NCBI GenBank assembly: GCA_019314185.1
Contig: JAFCZU010000192.1
Location: forward strand, 1-6,507
Reading direction: 5' to 3'
Length of the DNA stretch: 6,507 bases
Source of the DNA: Deltaproteobacteria bacterium
Lineage (GTDB): Bacteria; Desulfobacterota; Desulfobacteria; Desulfobacterales; ETH-SRB1
The translations under genes were made by a program, and so were the position numbers. Every line of letters begins with the position of its first letter. Positions within the stretch are counted from its first letter, which is position 1. Positions 5,613-6,507 of this stretch are shown piece after piece. Under the pieces are notes generated by a model. It was not told the DNA's origin, did not search any database, and saw only the letters and a list, made by a program, of their open reading frames with translations.

Positions 5613-5614
5613 CT
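5591..5614. repeat. Tandem octamer repeat, three copies of GAATCCCT
   Basis: Three perfect head-to-tail copies occupy 24 bases. The last two bases of the third copy lie inside the stop codon of the isomerase gene (TAG, 5615-5613), so the array starts exactly where coding ends. Such octamer arrays can change copy number by slippage; because this one is at the gene end, such changes would leave the protein intact. Confidence 0.85.
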
Positions 5615-6507
5615 ATTTAACAATCTTAATATACGATCGTTCATAAAGCTCATCAAGCCATGATCGATATTTCTCATCAACTATCTTATTGTAAAGTTTT
5701 TCTTCGATATCTGGTGACACATCTTCCAAAGATTTTCCTGAAGTATCTACAATCTCAGAAATATAAAATATCTGATAACCATAATCAGTATCTAAAACAG
5801 ATGTGCATTCACCTGCTTTTAATCCTTTTGTCGCCTCTTGCAACTGTGGAGAAAGTTCATTAATACCAAATATTCCCAATTCGCCACTTTTAGATGATGT
5901 CATACAGTCTCTGGCAACCATTTCAAAAGGCTCCCCTGCCTTTAATCTTGCCAGAACAGCATTCATCTTTTTATAAATTATTTTTCCCCCCAATCCATCA
6001 GCCGAATTCGAAATATTCATAATTATATTTTTCAAACGAATTTTTTTCTCTCCACAATATTCATCCCTGTGCTTTTCATAATAAGACTTAACATCCTCTT
6101 TGGTAATAACAATCTTGGACTTAATTTCCCAATTAACCAGTTTAGCTCTAAGAATCTGCTCCTTAATCCTCTCACGATACTCTTCCATACCAAGTCCCTG
6201 GATGGTCAATTCTTCACGAAGCTCCTCATCAGTATAACTGCTTGCTTCTTTAATACGCTCAATTGCATTATCTATCTCCTTCTTACTCACAGTGATATTA
6301 AACCGCTTAATTTCCTGATCTGCAAGTTTCCGATCAATAAGCTGGTTCAAAATATCGCTGCGAACCTTAAAAAGCATTTCACGCTCTTTCTCAGGAGGAT
6401 ATCCGAGTTCTTTAAGCCTGCCGGCAAATGGTTTTAGCGTCTTATTCAACTCAGAAAGTATAATTATATCATCGTTCACAACAGCCACAATGCGGTCAAC
6501 AACTTCC
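5613..6507 (-). CDS. SurA/PpiC-type periplasmic peptidyl-prolyl isomerase, N-terminus cut by window edge
   Basis: This is a parvulin-family chaperone/isomerase that would help outer-membrane proteins fold in the periplasm. The reading frame is open to the right edge and reads EVVDRIVAVVNDDIIILSEL. That is the canonical start of the mature SurA N-domain, so the GTG at 6488 is internal, and the true start with its signal peptide lies outside the window. Numbering from that GTG, residues 1-125 form the SurA-like chaperone domain (DILNQLIDRKLADQEIKRF; YRERIKEQILRAKLVNWEI). Residues 126-145 link to it. A single rotamase domain lies at about 148-247 (KIRLKNIIMNIS, GEPFEMVARDCMTSSKSGEL, GIFGINELSPQLQEA, DTDYGYQIFYISEI). 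A C-terminal helix that completes the chaperone module follows at 253-291. With one rotamase domain rather than two, it is like many deltaproteobacterial SurA homologues. It is the first gene of the visible minus-strand run. Confidence 0.93.
   Translation of the reverse strand, partial: EVVDRIVAVVNDDIIILSELNKTLKPFAGRLKELGYPPEKEREMLFKVRSDILNQLIDRKLADQEIKRFNITVSKKEIDNAIERIKEASSYTDEELREELTIQGLGMEEYRERIKEQILRAKLVNWEIKSKIVITKEDVKSYYEKHRDEYCGEKKIRLKNIIMNISNSADGLGGKIIYKKMNAVLARLKAGEPFEMVARDCMTSSKSGELGIFGINELSPQLQEATKGLKAGECTSVLDTDYGYQIFYISEIVDTSGKSLEDVSPDIEEKLYNKIVDEKYRSWLDELYERSYIKIVK

Noticed and set aside
5613..6488. GTG at 6488 as the true start of the isomerase
   Set aside because: The conserved SurA sequence EVVDRI continues upstream in frame to the window edge, so the gene is longer and this GTG is internal.

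Overview
The window looks like a chromosomal segment of a Gram-negative bacterium. My best guess is a member of the Desulfobacterota (former Deltaproteobacteria, Desulfobacterales-like). This rests on the protein types, the moderately AT-rich composition and the mix of a SurA-like chaperone, a short RodZ-like protein, MgtE and RecO in one minus-strand run. It is an inference, not a database result.

Right and central part (1499-6507, all minus strand, so transcription runs from the right edge leftwards). The order of transcription is: a SurA/PpiC-type periplasmic peptidyl-prolyl isomerase, cut by the right window edge; a RodZ-like membrane-anchored helix-turn-helix protein; a full-length MgtE magnesium channel with CBS domains; the recombination mediator RecO, whose start overlaps the mgtE stop by 4 bases; and a GHMP-superfamily sugar kinase 12 bases after recO. 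The mgtE-recO-kinase part is tightly packed and almost certainly co-transcribed. The gaps before rodZ (103 bases) and mgtE (34 bases) still allow one operon. The gap before rodZ holds a triple octamer repeat and the gap before mgtE a short palindrome.

Middle left (883-1498). A monocistronic YjbQ/UPF0047 gene lies on the minus strand. It has a good ribosome binding site and a candidate sigma-70 promoter about 145 bases upstream, which predicts an unusually long 5' leader.

Left end (1-882). This is a gene-poor, apparently decayed or accessory stretch. Its most striking object is a 143-base, nearly symmetrical inverted-repeat element (115-257). The arms are 57 bases, align without gaps and match at 43 positions. 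A perfect 6-base direct repeat, TAACTT, abuts both ends. This is the layout of a miniature inverted-repeat transposable element (MITE) or similar non-autonomous palindromic insertion. To its right, one plus-strand reading frame stays open from 303 to 851 except for TAA codons at 414 and 720. It encodes a possible relic of a YhcG/DUF1016-type nuclease tail, then an unrecognised small helical protein, then another short fragment.

The real genes are ordinary housekeeping or envelope genes. The part that merits a second look is the palindromic insertion and the broken frame beside it. I found no CRISPR array, tRNA, rRNA, phage module or defence system.
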